Shown here: positions 8,828 to 17,724 of the stretch, one piece after another
Layout: each line of letters starts with the position of its first letter
Numbering within the stretch: position 1 is the stretch's first letter
DNA from: Neobacillus muris
Lineage (GTDB): Bacteria > Bacillota > Bacilli > Bacillales > Cytobacillaceae
NCBI RefSeq assembly: GCF_943193175.1
Contig: NZ_CALPDF010000035.1
Span: forward strand, 1-52,459
DNA: 52,459 nucleotides
Direction of reading: 5' to 3'
The notes under the pieces: model-generated
Told to the model about the DNA's origin: nothing
Database searches by the model: none
The model's input: only the letters and a program-made list of their open reading frames with translations
Made by a program: the position numbers and the translations under genes

Positions 8828-9655
8828 TTACAATTTCGCTTTGATGGCATTCATGGCTTGCAGGAAGGCTGAATCAGGATCAGGCAAATAGGCCGGATCA
8901 GCAAGCTCTACTGTTAGATAATAGGAATAGCCGTTTTCCTTCAATTCACTAAGATAGGATTCTAGAGGTAATGTCCCTAATCCCCATGCTTGATGGCCTG
9001 ATGGGCTGCCATCAATGAAATGGATATGTTCAATTCTCCCGAAGGTTTTAAAGTAGTCAGTAATGGTATCGCCTGCCACTGCCATGGCAACAGTATCGAT
9101 CATCCCTGTCATATGGGAGGAATCGACTTCCGTTAGCATTCGTTTTAGAAGGTCTAAATTAGTAATAAGATTTGTTTCAAAAGGCTGCAGCGGCTCTAAT
9201 AGAAGGGTCACTCCCAGTTCACCTGCTTTTTCAGCCAATACCCCCAGTGCTTCACGTGAATAGTTCCAAGCCTCTTCCATTGGTTTCCCGTAATCCCCCC
9301 ATCCTGAATTTACTAGCATCAATGTCGTCCCTAGTTCTGCCGTAATCTCAATATTTCGCATGAAGTAATTTAGGCTCATTTTTCGCAGGTTGTTATCGGC
9401 TGCCGCAATATTAAACGGATACGTAATTTGTTCCGGAGTATAGCAAACTAGCTTTAGATCGCTTGTTTCAATTGCCTGACGAATAGACTGGACCTGGTTT
9501 AAAGTGGCCGTCTCCGAGTATAAATGAGGGGAACCGCCATACAGTTCAACGTTTTGAATATCGAAGCGCACCATGGAATCCAAAAAATAATCAAAAGAAT
9601 ACATTCGATAGTGAATATTCATTCCTGCAAACTGGGAGATTGAAAGTTTTCCCAA
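8828..9655 (-). CDS. Sugar phosphate isomerase/epimerase, TIM-barrel (AP endonuclease 2 fold)
   Basis: This roughly 275-residue protein of the xylose-isomerase-like TIM-barrel family (IolE/IolI/UlaE relatives) usually interconverts keto sugars or acts on inositol-type compounds through a bound divalent metal. Likely metal ligands sit in LLLEPLQPFE (Glu about 155), MIDTVAM (Asp), HIHFIDG (His pair) and the late YYLTVEL (Glu). The start is probably TTG at 9655: AAAGGAG lies 8 bases upstream, whereas an in-frame GTG at 9664 would overlap that ribosome site. It is the first gene of the leftward importer operon, about 125 bases before the binding protein. Confidence 0.8.
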   Translation of the reverse strand: MGKLSISQFAGMNIHYRMYSFDYFLDSMVRFDIQNVELYGGSPHLYSETATLNQVQSIRQAIETSDLKLVCYTPEQITYPFNIAAADNNLRKMSLNYFMRNIEITAELGTTLMLVNSGWGDYGKPMEEAWNYSREALGVLAEKAGELGVTLLLEPLQPFETNLITNLDLLKRMLTEVDSSHMTGMIDTVAMAVAGDTITDYFKTFGRIEHIHFIDGSPSGHQAWGLGTLPLESYLSELKENGYSYYLTVELADPAYLPDPDSAFLQAMNAIKAKL

Positions 9656-9728
9656 AAAGATCACTCCTTTTATAGTTTAAAGAATTTTCAAAAAATGGAT
9701 TGACTACTCCTCCTTTCAAATGATATAA

Positions 9729-9752
9729 CTTGTTATAACAGATTATAACGAG
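9729..9752. promoter_or_regulatory. Near-palindromic operator candidate between divergent operons
   Basis: CTTGTTATAAC, a 2-base centre and ATTATAACGAG form an inverted repeat with 9 of 11 paired positions. It lies between the leftward importer operon and the rightward amidohydrolase operon and has the size expected for a GntR/UTRA dimer site. The rest of 9665-10028 holds only AT-rich promoter-like sequence and no gene that I can see. Confidence 0.5.
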
Positions 9753-10028
9753 AAGGATTCACTTCCGTCAATAATTTTCTGAAAATTATAATAAAAAGGG
9801 AGGTAATTTCGGAAACCGTAAATCATCTTTTCACCATCAAGCATTCCTATTAGCAAATCCATTAATAAAGCTTTCCATTGATCGCACCTGATGATTGGAT
9901 TATCAGATTATGATTCTACCAATTGTCTTCTGTCTATTGGCAATCCGGCATGATACCTTCTATCTATTCTGAAACCTCTTAAATGACAAAAATCACGCGG
10001 ACTGGTTCCGCTAAAGGAGCGACAGTAA

Positions 10029-10886
10029 ATGATTGATATTCACACCCATCCCGTTCAAGTAGCTGATTTGTATGATGGAGACCCAAATTTGACTCGTGCT
10101 GTAAGAGATGTTTTTGGTTTTTACGTTAAACCCCAGCCGCTAGATACCTTCCTATATCAATTAGATGAAGCAGGTATTGATCAAGCAGTATTGCTTCCCA
10201 TCGACTGCACAACCACTCATGGCTGTAAAATTGTTTCAAATGAACAAATTGTTGAATTGGTAGAAAAAAGTGATAGGTTCATAGGCTTTGCATCCGTTGA
10301 CCCCCTTCAACCAAATGCACCTAAAGATCTTGAAAAGGCTATAAAAAGCTATGGCTTACGCGGGCTAAAATTAGATCCCTCCCTGCAAGGATTTAGTTTG
10401 CATCATGACGAATATGTATATCCAATATTCCAAGTATGTGAAGAATTGGATATTCCGGTCCTGCTGCACTGCGGGATGAGTTGGTCACCTATTGGGCGTG
10501 CTGAGTTAGCCCAGCCCATTCATTTAGAACGGATTATTCATCGCTTCCCAAATGTGCGAATGATTATTGCTCAGTTCGGGTGGCCATGGGTGGCAGAATC
10601 ATTAATGCTCGCTCTAAAACATCAAAATGTCTATCTAGACACCTCCATATTGTTTAGCGGCACCCCACCGGAATCTTTCCGCCACGTAGTCGAAAAGGTG
10701 ATCGGGTTGGAAACCTTTGACCGCAGTCTTCACCAACAAGTCGTCTTTGGCTCTAGCTACCCGCGGGTGGATCCTAAACGTGTCGTTGGTGCTATCAAGG
10801 AAATGGGGTTCAGAGAAAGCCTTGAAAAGAAGATTTTCCATGATAATGCGGCCCGATTATTAAAATTGGAGGGACAAAGCTTATGA
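10029..10886 (+). CDS. Amidohydrolase-2 family TIM-barrel hydrolase
   Basis: This 285-residue protein has the N-terminal HxH metal motif in MIDIHTHP and a barrel layout like the 2-pyrone-4,6-dicarboxylate/ACMSD amidohydrolases. LLHCGMSW (about 147) provides a further His, and an Asp is present near the C-terminus (HDNAARLL). Members hydrolyse lactones or C-C/C-N bonds. AAAGGAG lies about 9 bases before the ATG. Its last four bases (ATGA) overlap the next start, so translation is coupled to yjbQ. Between an importer and a sugar kinase, a lactonase or deacetylase-like step is plausible; this is inference. Confidence 0.82.
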   Translation: MIDIHTHPVQVADLYDGDPNLTRAVRDVFGFYVKPQPLDTFLYQLDEAGIDQAVLLPIDCTTTHGCKIVSNEQIVELVEKSDRFIGFASVDPLQPNAPKDLEKAIKSYGLRGLKLDPSLQGFSLHHDEYVYPIFQVCEELDIPVLLHCGMSWSPIGRAELAQPIHLERIIHRFPNVRMIIAQFGWPWVAESLMLALKHQNVYLDTSILFSGTPPESFRHVVEKVIGLETFDRSLHQQVVFGSSYPRVDPKRVVGAIKEMGFRESLEKKIFHDNAARLLKLEGQSL

Positions 10887-11314
10887 AATCCGTACTTAAA
10901 ACAGTAGGCATTCAAACAAAGAAGGACACTGAAATGATTAATATCACCGAACTTGTAAAGAAAACGGCAGAATCCTCGGGCATCACTTCAGGCGTTGTCT
11001 ATATCACCACGATGCATACAACCACTGCCATTACGGTAAATGAGGGGCTTCCCGATTTAGAAGATGATATAACGGAAATGCTCTTCCGCCTTGTACCAGC
11101 GGGCCTGAATTACCGGCATGCCCGCTTTCTTCACTCTGACGGGCAAATGGCCGTCAATGCCCCATCACACTTAAGAGGGGCTCTGCTAGGTATGCAGACT
11201 GTTTTTCCGATGCATGAAGGGAAAATGGTCACTGGTGGACGCCAAACGATTTACTTTGTAGAGCTTGATGGACCTTTATACCGGGAGTTAATGATTCACG
11301 TTATTGGAGAATAA
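10883..11314 (+). CDS. yjbQ: YjbQ/UPF0047 family protein
   Basis: This 143-residue protein is of the usual full length for UPF0047. It carries the family signature TTMHTTTAITVNEG near residues 40-53, followed by HARFLHSDGQM and GRQTIYFVELDGP. These place conserved His, Asn and Glu residues in the trimeric active site. E. coli YjbQ has a weak secondary thiamin-phosphate synthase activity; the physiological role of the family is unsettled. Here the gene overlaps an amidohydrolase by 4 bases and is followed 17 bases later by a PfkB kinase. That points to a catabolic job on a sugar-like compound rather than thiamin synthesis. Confidence 0.88.
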   Translation: MKSVLKTVGIQTKKDTEMINITELVKKTAESSGITSGVVYITTMHTTTAITVNEGLPDLEDDITEMLFRLVPAGLNYRHARFLHSDGQMAVNAPSHLRGALLGMQTVFPMHEGKMVTGGRQTIYFVELDGPLYRELMIHVIGE

Positions 11315-11331
11315 ATCTAGGGGGTATCCGA

Positions 11332-12330
11332 ATGTCGAAGCTGCCTTCAGGAAAGGATCTAAAAATTGCGGTAACCGGAAATTTAAATATCGATCTCATT
11401 ATCAGGGGGATTAATACTCTCCCTGAATGGGGACAAGAAAAAGCAGGAAGAGATTACACCGTCGTTGCTTCTGGACAGGCAGGTTACCTATCCCTGGCTT
11501 TGGGATATCTAGGCATACCGCCTGTTGTCATCGGGAATGTCGGTGAGGATTCATTTGGAAGCCTCATTCTTAGGAGCCTAGATTCAGTTGGCGCAGAGCT
11601 TTCCTCTGTTGAAATTTCTAAGGGCAAGACAACAGGAATCACGGTTGGAGTGGTTCGGGATGATGGCGAGCGGGCCTTTATTTCGGACTTCTCTTGTTTG
11701 CGCGACTATAATGAACATTTAATCGAACGCTTCTGGCCCAATTTATCTTCTTGTGGAATTCTATGCCTTGTCGGATTATTCTGCCTTCCTTCCTTTACCA
11801 TGGATGGCGTGCTTTCCATCTTTCAAAAAGCCCGATCACAAGGGAAACTAACCTTACTCGATACAGGGTGGGATCCTAATAACTGGCAGGAGCCGACAAA
11901 GATTGGCCTCCAGAAAATATTAGCTGCGACGACCATCTTTCTTCCTAATTCAGATGAAGCCTTTGTGATATCAGGAAAATCAACCATTGAGGAAGCCGCC
12001 CAATCACTTGCAGATTACGGCCCGGAACTAGTAATCATAAAATGCGGCGGAAGAGGCAGTTATGCCTTGCATAAAGGGGAAGGCTTTTGGGTACCTGCTT
12101 TGCCAACAGAAGTTTTTGATACCGTTGGAGCTGGAGACGTTTTTAATGCAGGCTTTCTTTATGGGTTTACAAAAGGATGGGAAATTAATCAGTGCATGGC
12201 CTTTGGCAACGCTACTTCTTCCTTATATATATCAGAAGTGGCTGGAAGACGATATCCTTTAAGCGACGAAGTCCTATCACACGCAAAAAACTATCGGAAT
12301 TTTGATTGGGAACTTCTTAATAGAGCTTGA
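11332..12330 (+). CDS. PfkB family carbohydrate kinase
   Basis: This 332-residue ribokinase-fold kinase phosphorylates a sugar or nucleoside with ATP. It has the first PfkB signature region (VASGQAGYLSLALGYLG, about 45-62) and the anion-hole/catalytic motif FDTVGAGDVFNAGF near 262-275 with catalytic Asp in GAGD. TAGGGGGT lies about 8 bases before the ATG. It is the third gene of the rightward arm, so it is the likely entry kinase for the imported substrate or its hydrolysis product. The sequence gives no clear call between ribokinase, KDG kinase and fructokinase subgroups. Confidence 0.85.
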   Translation: MSKLPSGKDLKIAVTGNLNIDLIIRGINTLPEWGQEKAGRDYTVVASGQAGYLSLALGYLGIPPVVIGNVGEDSFGSLILRSLDSVGAELSSVEISKGKTTGITVGVVRDDGERAFISDFSCLRDYNEHLIERFWPNLSSCGILCLVGLFCLPSFTMDGVLSIFQKARSQGKLTLLDTGWDPNNWQEPTKIGLQKILAATTIFLPNSDEAFVISGKSTIEEAAQSLADYGPELVIIKCGGRGSYALHKGEGFWVPALPTEVFDTVGAGDVFNAGFLYGFTKGWEINQCMAFGNATSSLYISEVAGRRYPLSDEVLSHAKNYRNFDWELLNRA

Positions 12331-12381
12331 TTATGCCTTTTTTAATATGAAACGATTAAAGCAACTAGAAGTAAAATAAAG

Positions 12382-12428
12382 AGAGTACGACTACCTCTAA
12401 ACATTGATGGTAGTCATACTCTTTTTTT
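12382..12428. terminator. Bidirectional terminator between convergent genes
   Basis: AGAGTACGACTACC (12382-12395) pairs with GGTAGTCATACTCT (12409-12422) with one mismatch and is followed by TTTTTTT. It ends the PfkB operon. The opposite strand has fewer Ts but may still serve the convergent phosphofructokinase gene. Confidence 0.8.
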
Positions 12429-12465
12429 GTTGCGGATGGTTGCCCAAAGGCCAATCCCAAGAGGA

Positions 12466-13452
<987 letters not shown>

Positions 13453-13457
13453 TTATG

Positions 13458-13494
13458 AAAAACCGCGGAAACCTTACTGGTCCCCACGGTTTTT
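13458..13494 (-). terminator. Hairpin terminator or attenuator between frlB-like and pfkA genes
   Basis: On the minus strand AAAAACCGTGGGGACC and GGTTTCCGCGGTTTTT pair, with some G-U pairs, around a 5-base loop and end in a T-run. Read-through into the phosphofructokinase gene may therefore be partial. The hairpin is close to symmetric and could act both ways. Confidence 0.7.
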
Positions 13495-13502
13495 ACTACG
13501 AA

Positions 13503-14516
13503 TTAATATTTAACTCTTCTGTAGTATCTTCTTGTCGTAAGCGGGTGGTTTCTTTCTTTTTCAAGATGGCAGCTTACACGCTCTAAAAGGGTGGCAAGAA
13601 CGACTGGTGAAAGGTAGCTTCTTACTTCCTCAGAAATCCCAGGAAGTTCGTAGTCTTTCGTATCAAAGATTTCCAATTGATCTGTATAGACTTCAGCAAA
13701 GTTTTGGACACGGTCTGTTAATGGACGGGTTTCGTCTTCCCCTTTAAACAACAGGACACTGACGCCTTTTTCCACCAATTCCAAAGTTCCATGAAAAAAG
13801 TCAGACGCATGAACCGGCCTTGTTTTAATCCACTGCATTTCTTCAAGGATACACATGCCATAGTAGTAAGTTTCAGCCCAAGAGTTTCCTGAGCCCACAA
13901 GGATATGATACGGAATATCCTTTATTTTAGCAGCAAAGTCTTCCGCTCTGTTTTCAACAGCTTCTTTCACACCAAGCAGTGCTTCAGGAACTTTCACTAG
14001 TTCAGAAACTACTTTTTCATATTGAGGAAATTCATTACGTAAATGCATAAGCCGGAAAGCGATTAAATAGGATTGAAGATAAAAAGATTCACAGGATGTG
14101 TCATCTGCAGCATAGTTGACGAATGAATAGTCTGTTGCCTTTGCCAATGGAGTGTCCGCATAGCCTACCAAACTAATGGTCGTTGCCCCTTTTTGTTTCA
14201 CAAACTCAGCTGCTTTCACCGTTTCTTCTGTTGTTCCAGATAAGGATGGCAAGACCACTAAAGATTTTTCATCAAAAAACTTATGGCTCGTTAACATGAA
14301 TTCAGAAGAAATCTCAGCAAACGTCGGCAGTGTTGAATGGTTCTTCATGATGAATTCGGCAGGCTTCATTAAGATCGCGGCTCCCCCTGTTCCAATAAAG
14401 AACAAACTGCTAATTCCCTTTTCAAATAGAGAATCAATGACCTTATTCATATCATTCTTTAAAGACACAGCACCATTTTGGATTTTCAGAAATCTTTCCA
14501 CATCAAAATTAAACAC
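13503..14516 (-). CDS. frlB: FrlB-like SIS-domain fructosamine-6-phosphate deglycase
   Basis: This 337-residue protein has two SIS (sugar isomerase) domains, at about 30-160 and 200-320. Signatures include FIGTGGAAILM, SLSGTTEETVKAAEF, EEMQWIKT, the EETRPL-like DETRPL and a C-terminal RNHPLTTRRYYRRVKY, all matching the B. subtilis FrlB pattern. FrlB splits glycated amino acid 6-phosphates into glucose 6-phosphate and the free amino acid. A GlmS/AgaS-like aminosugar isomerase is the alternative. The start is GTG at 14516 with AGGAGG 8 bases upstream. Tandem GntR-type operators and a good promoter lie before it. An FrlD-like kinase and an amino-acid permease in the divergent arm support the call. 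Confidence 0.8.
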   Translation of the reverse strand: MFNFDVERFLKIQNGAVSLKNDMNKVIDSLFEKGISSLFFIGTGGAAILMKPAEFIMKNHSTLPTFAEISSEFMLTSHKFFDEKSLVVLPSLSGTTEETVKAAEFVKQKGATTISLVGYADTPLAKATDYSFVNYAADDTSCESFYLQSYLIAFRLMHLRNEFPQYEKVVSELVKVPEALLGVKEAVENRAEDFAAKIKDIPYHILVGSGNSWAETYYYGMCILEEMQWIKTRPVHASDFFHGTLELVEKGVSVLLFKGEDETRPLTDRVQNFAEVYTDQLEIFDTKDYELPGISEEVRSYLSPVVLATLLERVSCHLEKERNHPLTTRRYYRRVKY

Positions 14517-14561
14517 TCAAAACGCCTCCTGTTAAGTAAATGAATTAGGTAGCAGCAGTCA

Positions 14562-14588
14562 TTACCTCTGGTATGTTACCTGTGGTAA
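14562..14588. promoter_or_regulatory. Tandem operators TTACCnnnGGTAW for the UTRA regulator
   Basis: TTACCTCTGGTAT (14562-14574) and TTACCTGTGGTAA (14576-14588) are adjacent palindromes placed just downstream of the -10 box of the frlB-like gene. Similar sites occur at 15550 and 15680, and TACCATTGGTA lies at 14716-14726 within the end of the regulator gene. Confidence 0.65.
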
Positions 14589-14589
14589 T

Positions 14590-14618
14590 AATGTAACACC
14601 CTGCAATTATTTTTGCAA
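14590..14618 (-). promoter_or_regulatory. Sigma-A-like promoter of the frlB-like gene
   Basis: On the minus strand TTGCAA (-35, at 14613-14618) and TACATT (-10, at 14590-14595) are separated by 17 bases. The operators at 14562-14588 cover the expected transcription start. Confidence 0.55.
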
Positions 14619-14683
14619 CCCATTTGTCTAAAAATTTGTAAAACACCCCAACACTTATCCCTCACAAGGCGAAAATGACATAC

Positions 14684-14713
14684 AAAAAACCCAGCTGTCA
14701 AAGGGCAGCTAGG
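14684..14713 (-). terminator. Terminator of the GntR regulator gene
   Basis: On the minus strand a TAGCTGCC/GACAGCTGG hairpin is followed by GTTTTTTG, some 15 bases after the stop codon of the regulator. Confidence 0.65.
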
Positions 14714-14728
14714 CATACCATTGGTAAT

Positions 14729-15484
14729 TTAATTTTCTGTATTTGGCACATAGACTTCACTTTCAAATCGTGCCTTATAAGCAGGGTATCTCGAACGGAC
14801 ATATTCAAATGCATGCCCATTCTCCGTGAATCCCCGGCTTTGGAACAAAGCAACAGGACTATCCTTTTCAATTTCCAAGTAGGCGGCCTCTGCAGCGGTT
14901 GCGTGGATGACCTCAATGGAGCGTTTTGCCTTGTAAAGCACAATCCCATAGGGTCTCAGATAATCATATAGGGATTGATCAGTAAAATTTGCCTTGATCA
15001 AACCTGGACAAATCTCCAACGGGATAACAGAGGTAACCAGACAGATCGGTTCATTATCGACAAACCTCAGCCTTTCCAAAATAAACACATCCGAACCCTC
15101 AGGTATCCCCAGAGCTTCTGCTGCCTGGGGGGAAGCCGTACCAACCACCTGTTGCAAAACTTTGGTTTTGGGATTCTTATGCTGCATGCTGGCATCTTCA
15201 TGGAATCCAATTGCCCACTGGAGGGCGTGATCGGTATATTTTTTCTCTTTTTCGGCAACAAACGTACCTTTTCCCGGGAGACGGACCAACTGACCCTCCT
15301 GCTGCAGTTCCTCCAAAGCCCTTCTGACAGTTGGTCTAGAGACCTCATATTTTTCGCATAGCTCCCTCTCTGAAGGAATAGGTGACAAAGGAGATAATTG
15401 GTTCAATTCCTCCATCATCACTTCTTTTAATTGAATATACAGTGGAACCTGTGAATTAGGATCCTTGAAAAAACTTTGCCCCAT
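14729..15484 (-). CDS. GntR/UTRA regulator of the fructosamine locus
   Basis: This 251-residue HutC-type repressor has a winged helix at about 12-80 (VPLYIQLKEVM, PSERELCEKYEVSRPTVRRA, RLPGKGTFV) and a UTRA domain at about 100-245. It resembles FrlR/NagR, which respond to sugar phosphates. It lies between the frlB-like gene and a divergent lacI gene. TACC-N2/3-GGTA palindromes occur upstream of all three transcription units, which supports local and autogenous control. GGGGGA lies before the ATG. The effector is probably a glycated amino acid 6-phosphate or glucosamine-like phosphate; this is inference. Confidence 0.85.
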   Translation of the reverse strand: MGQSFFKDPNSQVPLYIQLKEVMMEELNQLSPLSPIPSERELCEKYEVSRPTVRRALEELQQEGQLVRLPGKGTFVAEKEKKYTDHALQWAIGFHEDASMQHKNPKTKVLQQVVGTASPQAAEALGIPEGSDVFILERLRFVDNEPICLVTSVIPLEICPGLIKANFTDQSLYDYLRPYGIVLYKAKRSIEVIHATAAEAAYLEIEKDSPVALFQSRGFTENGHAFEYVRSRYPAYKARFESEVYVPNTEN

Positions 15485-15549
15485 GTTTTTTCATCCCCCT
15501 TCAGATTTTTACATTTTGTTTCATTTATCATACTTATCCTCGCCGATAA

Positions 15550-15562
15550 TTACCACTGGTTA
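15550..15562. promoter_or_regulatory. GntR-type operator upstream of its own gene
   Basis: TTACCACTGGTTA is a near-palindrome matching the operators before the frlB-like gene. It lies about 65 bases upstream of the GntR start. A separate palindrome of 20 bases, AAGACTACTATAG plus CAGTCTT, follows at 15571-15590. Confidence 0.5.
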
Positions 15563-15666
15563 TAATTAGTAAGACTACTATAGCAGTCTTTTTGATAAAA
15601 GTAAATGAGTGAACCACTGAAATACACTCAACAATCATTTCTTTGTCAGAATTTTTAACAAATAGT

Positions 15667-15695
15667 TTGACATGCGATGGAACCACTGGTAACAT
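15667..15695 (+). promoter_or_regulatory. lacI promoter with an embedded GntR-type operator
   Basis: TTGACA (15667-15672) and TAACAT (15690-15695) have a 17-base spacer. The palindrome GAACCACTGGTAA (15680-15692) fills the spacer, so the UTRA regulator should block this promoter. Confidence 0.55.
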
Positions 15696-15715
15696 TCAAA
15701 CTATAAAGCGATTTT

Positions 15716-15727
15716 GAGAGCGCTCTC
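15716..15727. promoter_or_regulatory. LacI-family operator before lacI
   Basis: GAGAGCGCTCTC is a perfect 12-base palindrome with the CG centre typical of LacI/GalR operators. It lies between the promoter and the ribosome site of the lacI gene. The same core is found before the frlD-like gene. Confidence 0.75.
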
Positions 15728-15755
15728 TAATTTACCTAGAAAGGAGGAAGTTAAT

Positions 15756-16733
15756 TTGAAGGTTACGGTGGAAGAAGTTGCCAAGCATGCAGGGGTTTCA
15801 AGGGCCACAGCTGCCAGAATATTAGGTGGTTACGCAGGGGAACGTTCGAAATCACGCACCAAAGTTTTAGAGGCAGCAGAGGAACTTGGATATTTCCCCA
15901 ATAAGCTTGCTAAAGGACTCGCCAGTAGCCGAAGCTTCAAAATAGGGATCATTATTCCCGATATTGAAAATCTCTACTTTGCCAAGTTGTACCGAGGAAT
16001 TCAATCCGTTTGCCACCAAAATGGATTCTCCCTCAGTCTCGGTATCAGCGGGGAAGATGAAGCGATTGAACAGAACATCTTAAAGGAATTATTATCAGAA
16101 CAAGTGGAAGGCATTATCATTGCACCTTCTAATGGATTAAAGCAGCTCACCCAGTGCCCGATTCCCGTTATCTCAGTGGATCGTGTCCCTGATAGTGATC
16201 AATACAGCTGGGTCAGTTCAGATAACTATGAATCTTCTTTCCGCGCTGTAGAACATTTATACAAGCAAGGATACAAGGATATTGCACTTCTCATGAATTT
16301 GCCGCACTTATCAACAGTTAATGAAAGATGGTCCGGCATTCGGGATGCTTGTAATCATTTGATGCTTCCATTAACAGAACACATTACAACCTCTCATCAA
16401 TTAGAAAAAACAGTGTTAGAGGTCAAAGAATGTTTGGCAAAAACACAGCCTGATGTCGTGATAAGCACAGATTCTGTCCTCTGCACAGCAGTCTTGTTGG
16501 CAGCCAATGATTTACAAATAGAACTGGGTAAGAATCTAGGGTTGATTTCCTATGATGACGAGCCTTGGATGACATTGGTAAATCCATCCATTACAACCAT
16601 CAAACAGCCTGTGGTGGAGATGGGTGAACACGCAGCACAGCAACTATTAGAACAGCTTTCCAATCCAACAACGAAGTTATCCCATCAGAGATTAAAAAAT
16701 GAACTTATTATTCGTAATTCTACTATACGATAA
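15756..16733 (+). CDS. LacI family transcriptional repressor
   Basis: This 325-residue regulator has an N-terminal LacI helix-turn-helix and hinge (VTVEEVAKHAGVSRATAARI at 3-22, LAKGLASSRS near 53) and a periplasmic-binding-like effector domain (IGIIIPDIENLYFAK onwards). It is closest in style to RbsR/GntR-type LacI proteins. The start is TTG at 15756 with AAGGAGG 8 bases upstream; a longer frame would run through the operator and lacks a ribosome site. Its likely sites are GAGAGCGCTCTC palindromes before itself and before the next gene. A GntR-type operator in its promoter suggests a regulatory hierarchy. Confidence 0.85.
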   Translation: MKVTVEEVAKHAGVSRATAARILGGYAGERSKSRTKVLEAAEELGYFPNKLAKGLASSRSFKIGIIIPDIENLYFAKLYRGIQSVCHQNGFSLSLGISGEDEAIEQNILKELLSEQVEGIIIAPSNGLKQLTQCPIPVISVDRVPDSDQYSWVSSDNYESSFRAVEHLYKQGYKDIALLMNLPHLSTVNERWSGIRDACNHLMLPLTEHITTSHQLEKTVLEVKECLAKTQPDVVISTDSVLCTAVLLAANDLQIELGKNLGLISYDDEPWMTLVNPSITTIKQPVVEMGEHAAQQLLEQLSNPTTKLSHQRLKNELIIRNSTIR

Positions 16734-16763
16734 TTTTTTACCTGTTTGATATTGAATCATATA

Positions 16764-16785
16764 AAAATGAGAGCGCTCTCATTTT
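16764..16785. promoter_or_regulatory. LacI-family operator before the frlD-like kinase
   Basis: A perfect 22-base palindrome (left arm AAAATGAGAGC, right arm GCTCTCATTTT) lies about 30 bases before the kinase start. It shares the GAGAGCGCTCTC core with the site at 15716. Confidence 0.8.
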
Positions 16786-16816
16786 GTGTTTTCTTTTAGA
16801 TAAGGAGGGTTCATGG

Positions 16817-17626
16817 ATGATTATTGGTATAGGAGATAATTGCATCGATCATTACTTATCACCGGTCAACCAAGAATGTGTTGGGGGAAACGTGGTAAAT
16901 GTGACCGTTAACCTAAAAAAGCACCATTTCCCCGCAGCCTACATCGGTACAGTCGGAAACGACAGGAGAGGAGAACTGATTCTTTCTTCACTCCAAAACT
17001 TTGGCATCGAAACCAATTATGTAACTAAAATGGAAGGCCCTACAGGGGTAACTGAAATCGAAGTGGTAGATGGTGAGTATGTCATTAAACGGGAAGACTA
17101 TGGCGTCAGCAACTCGATTACGATCAGCAGTGAAACAAAGGAATTTTTGCGAAATAAGGCATCCATCATTCATTTGTCCTTAACTGGCCGGGCTATTGAA
17201 CTTGCACCATTGCTCTATCCATTAAACATACCTCTATCATGTGATATTAGTGGTCAATATGAACAGCACAGCGAGGATTATTGGCGAGAGTTATTTCCAT
17301 ATTTAGATTATGTGTTTGTTTCCGGCGGATCTTCCCTTTCAGATGAAAGAATCCAGACAATCATGAGGGAAATCTCCAATTTTGGTCCCCAAAACGTGAT
17401 TGTTACACGTGGTTCAAAGGGTTGTATGGCTTATAGCCATGGAAAAATAGTAAGCCGTCCATCCTTATTAACTGCTTCTGAAGTAGTCGATCCGCTGGGA
17501 GCTGGCGATGCCTTTATTTCTGGATTTCTAAGCTCAGCTGCCGACGCTTCCAGGAGCATCGAGGACCACATTGTAATAGCCAGCAAATGGGCTGCCGAAG
17601 CTTGTATGCATTTTGGCGCATGGTAA
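16817..17626 (+). CDS. frlD: FrlD-like fructosamine 6-kinase (PfkB family)
   Basis: This 269-residue, short PfkB kinase begins MIIGIGDNCIDHYL, like FrlD. FrlD phosphorylates fructoselysine or other fructosamines at C6 before FrlB cleavage. Features are GGNVVNVTVNL (about 26-36), GTVGNDRRGELI and the catalytic VVDPLGAGDAFISGF near 222-236. The ATG at 16817 has AAGGAGG 8 bases upstream. The gene lies immediately behind a LacI operator and before an amino-acid permease, which fits import and phosphorylation of a glycated amino acid. Other small-substrate PfkB kinases cannot be excluded by sequence alone. Confidence 0.78.
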   Translation: MIIGIGDNCIDHYLSPVNQECVGGNVVNVTVNLKKHHFPAAYIGTVGNDRRGELILSSLQNFGIETNYVTKMEGPTGVTEIEVVDGEYVIKREDYGVSNSITISSETKEFLRNKASIIHLSLTGRAIELAPLLYPLNIPLSCDISGQYEQHSEDYWRELFPYLDYVFVSGGSSLSDERIQTIMREISNFGPQNVIVTRGSKGCMAYSHGKIVSRPSLLTASEVVDPLGAGDAFISGFLSSAADASRSIEDHIVIASKWAAEACMHFGAW

Positions 17627-17724
17627 TTTTTCTGTTCGATCTTACAAAACGATTTTTCCGGCATCATGTAAGACTTCATGGTTTATACAGATAAAAGTGA
17701 CGATCAACTTTTAGGAGGATAATT

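Noticed and set aside
15716..15727. CcpA catabolite-responsive (cre) site
   Set aside because: The palindrome deviates from the cre consensus at the inner A positions and is shared by the two LacI-adjacent genes, so a local LacI operator is the better reading.
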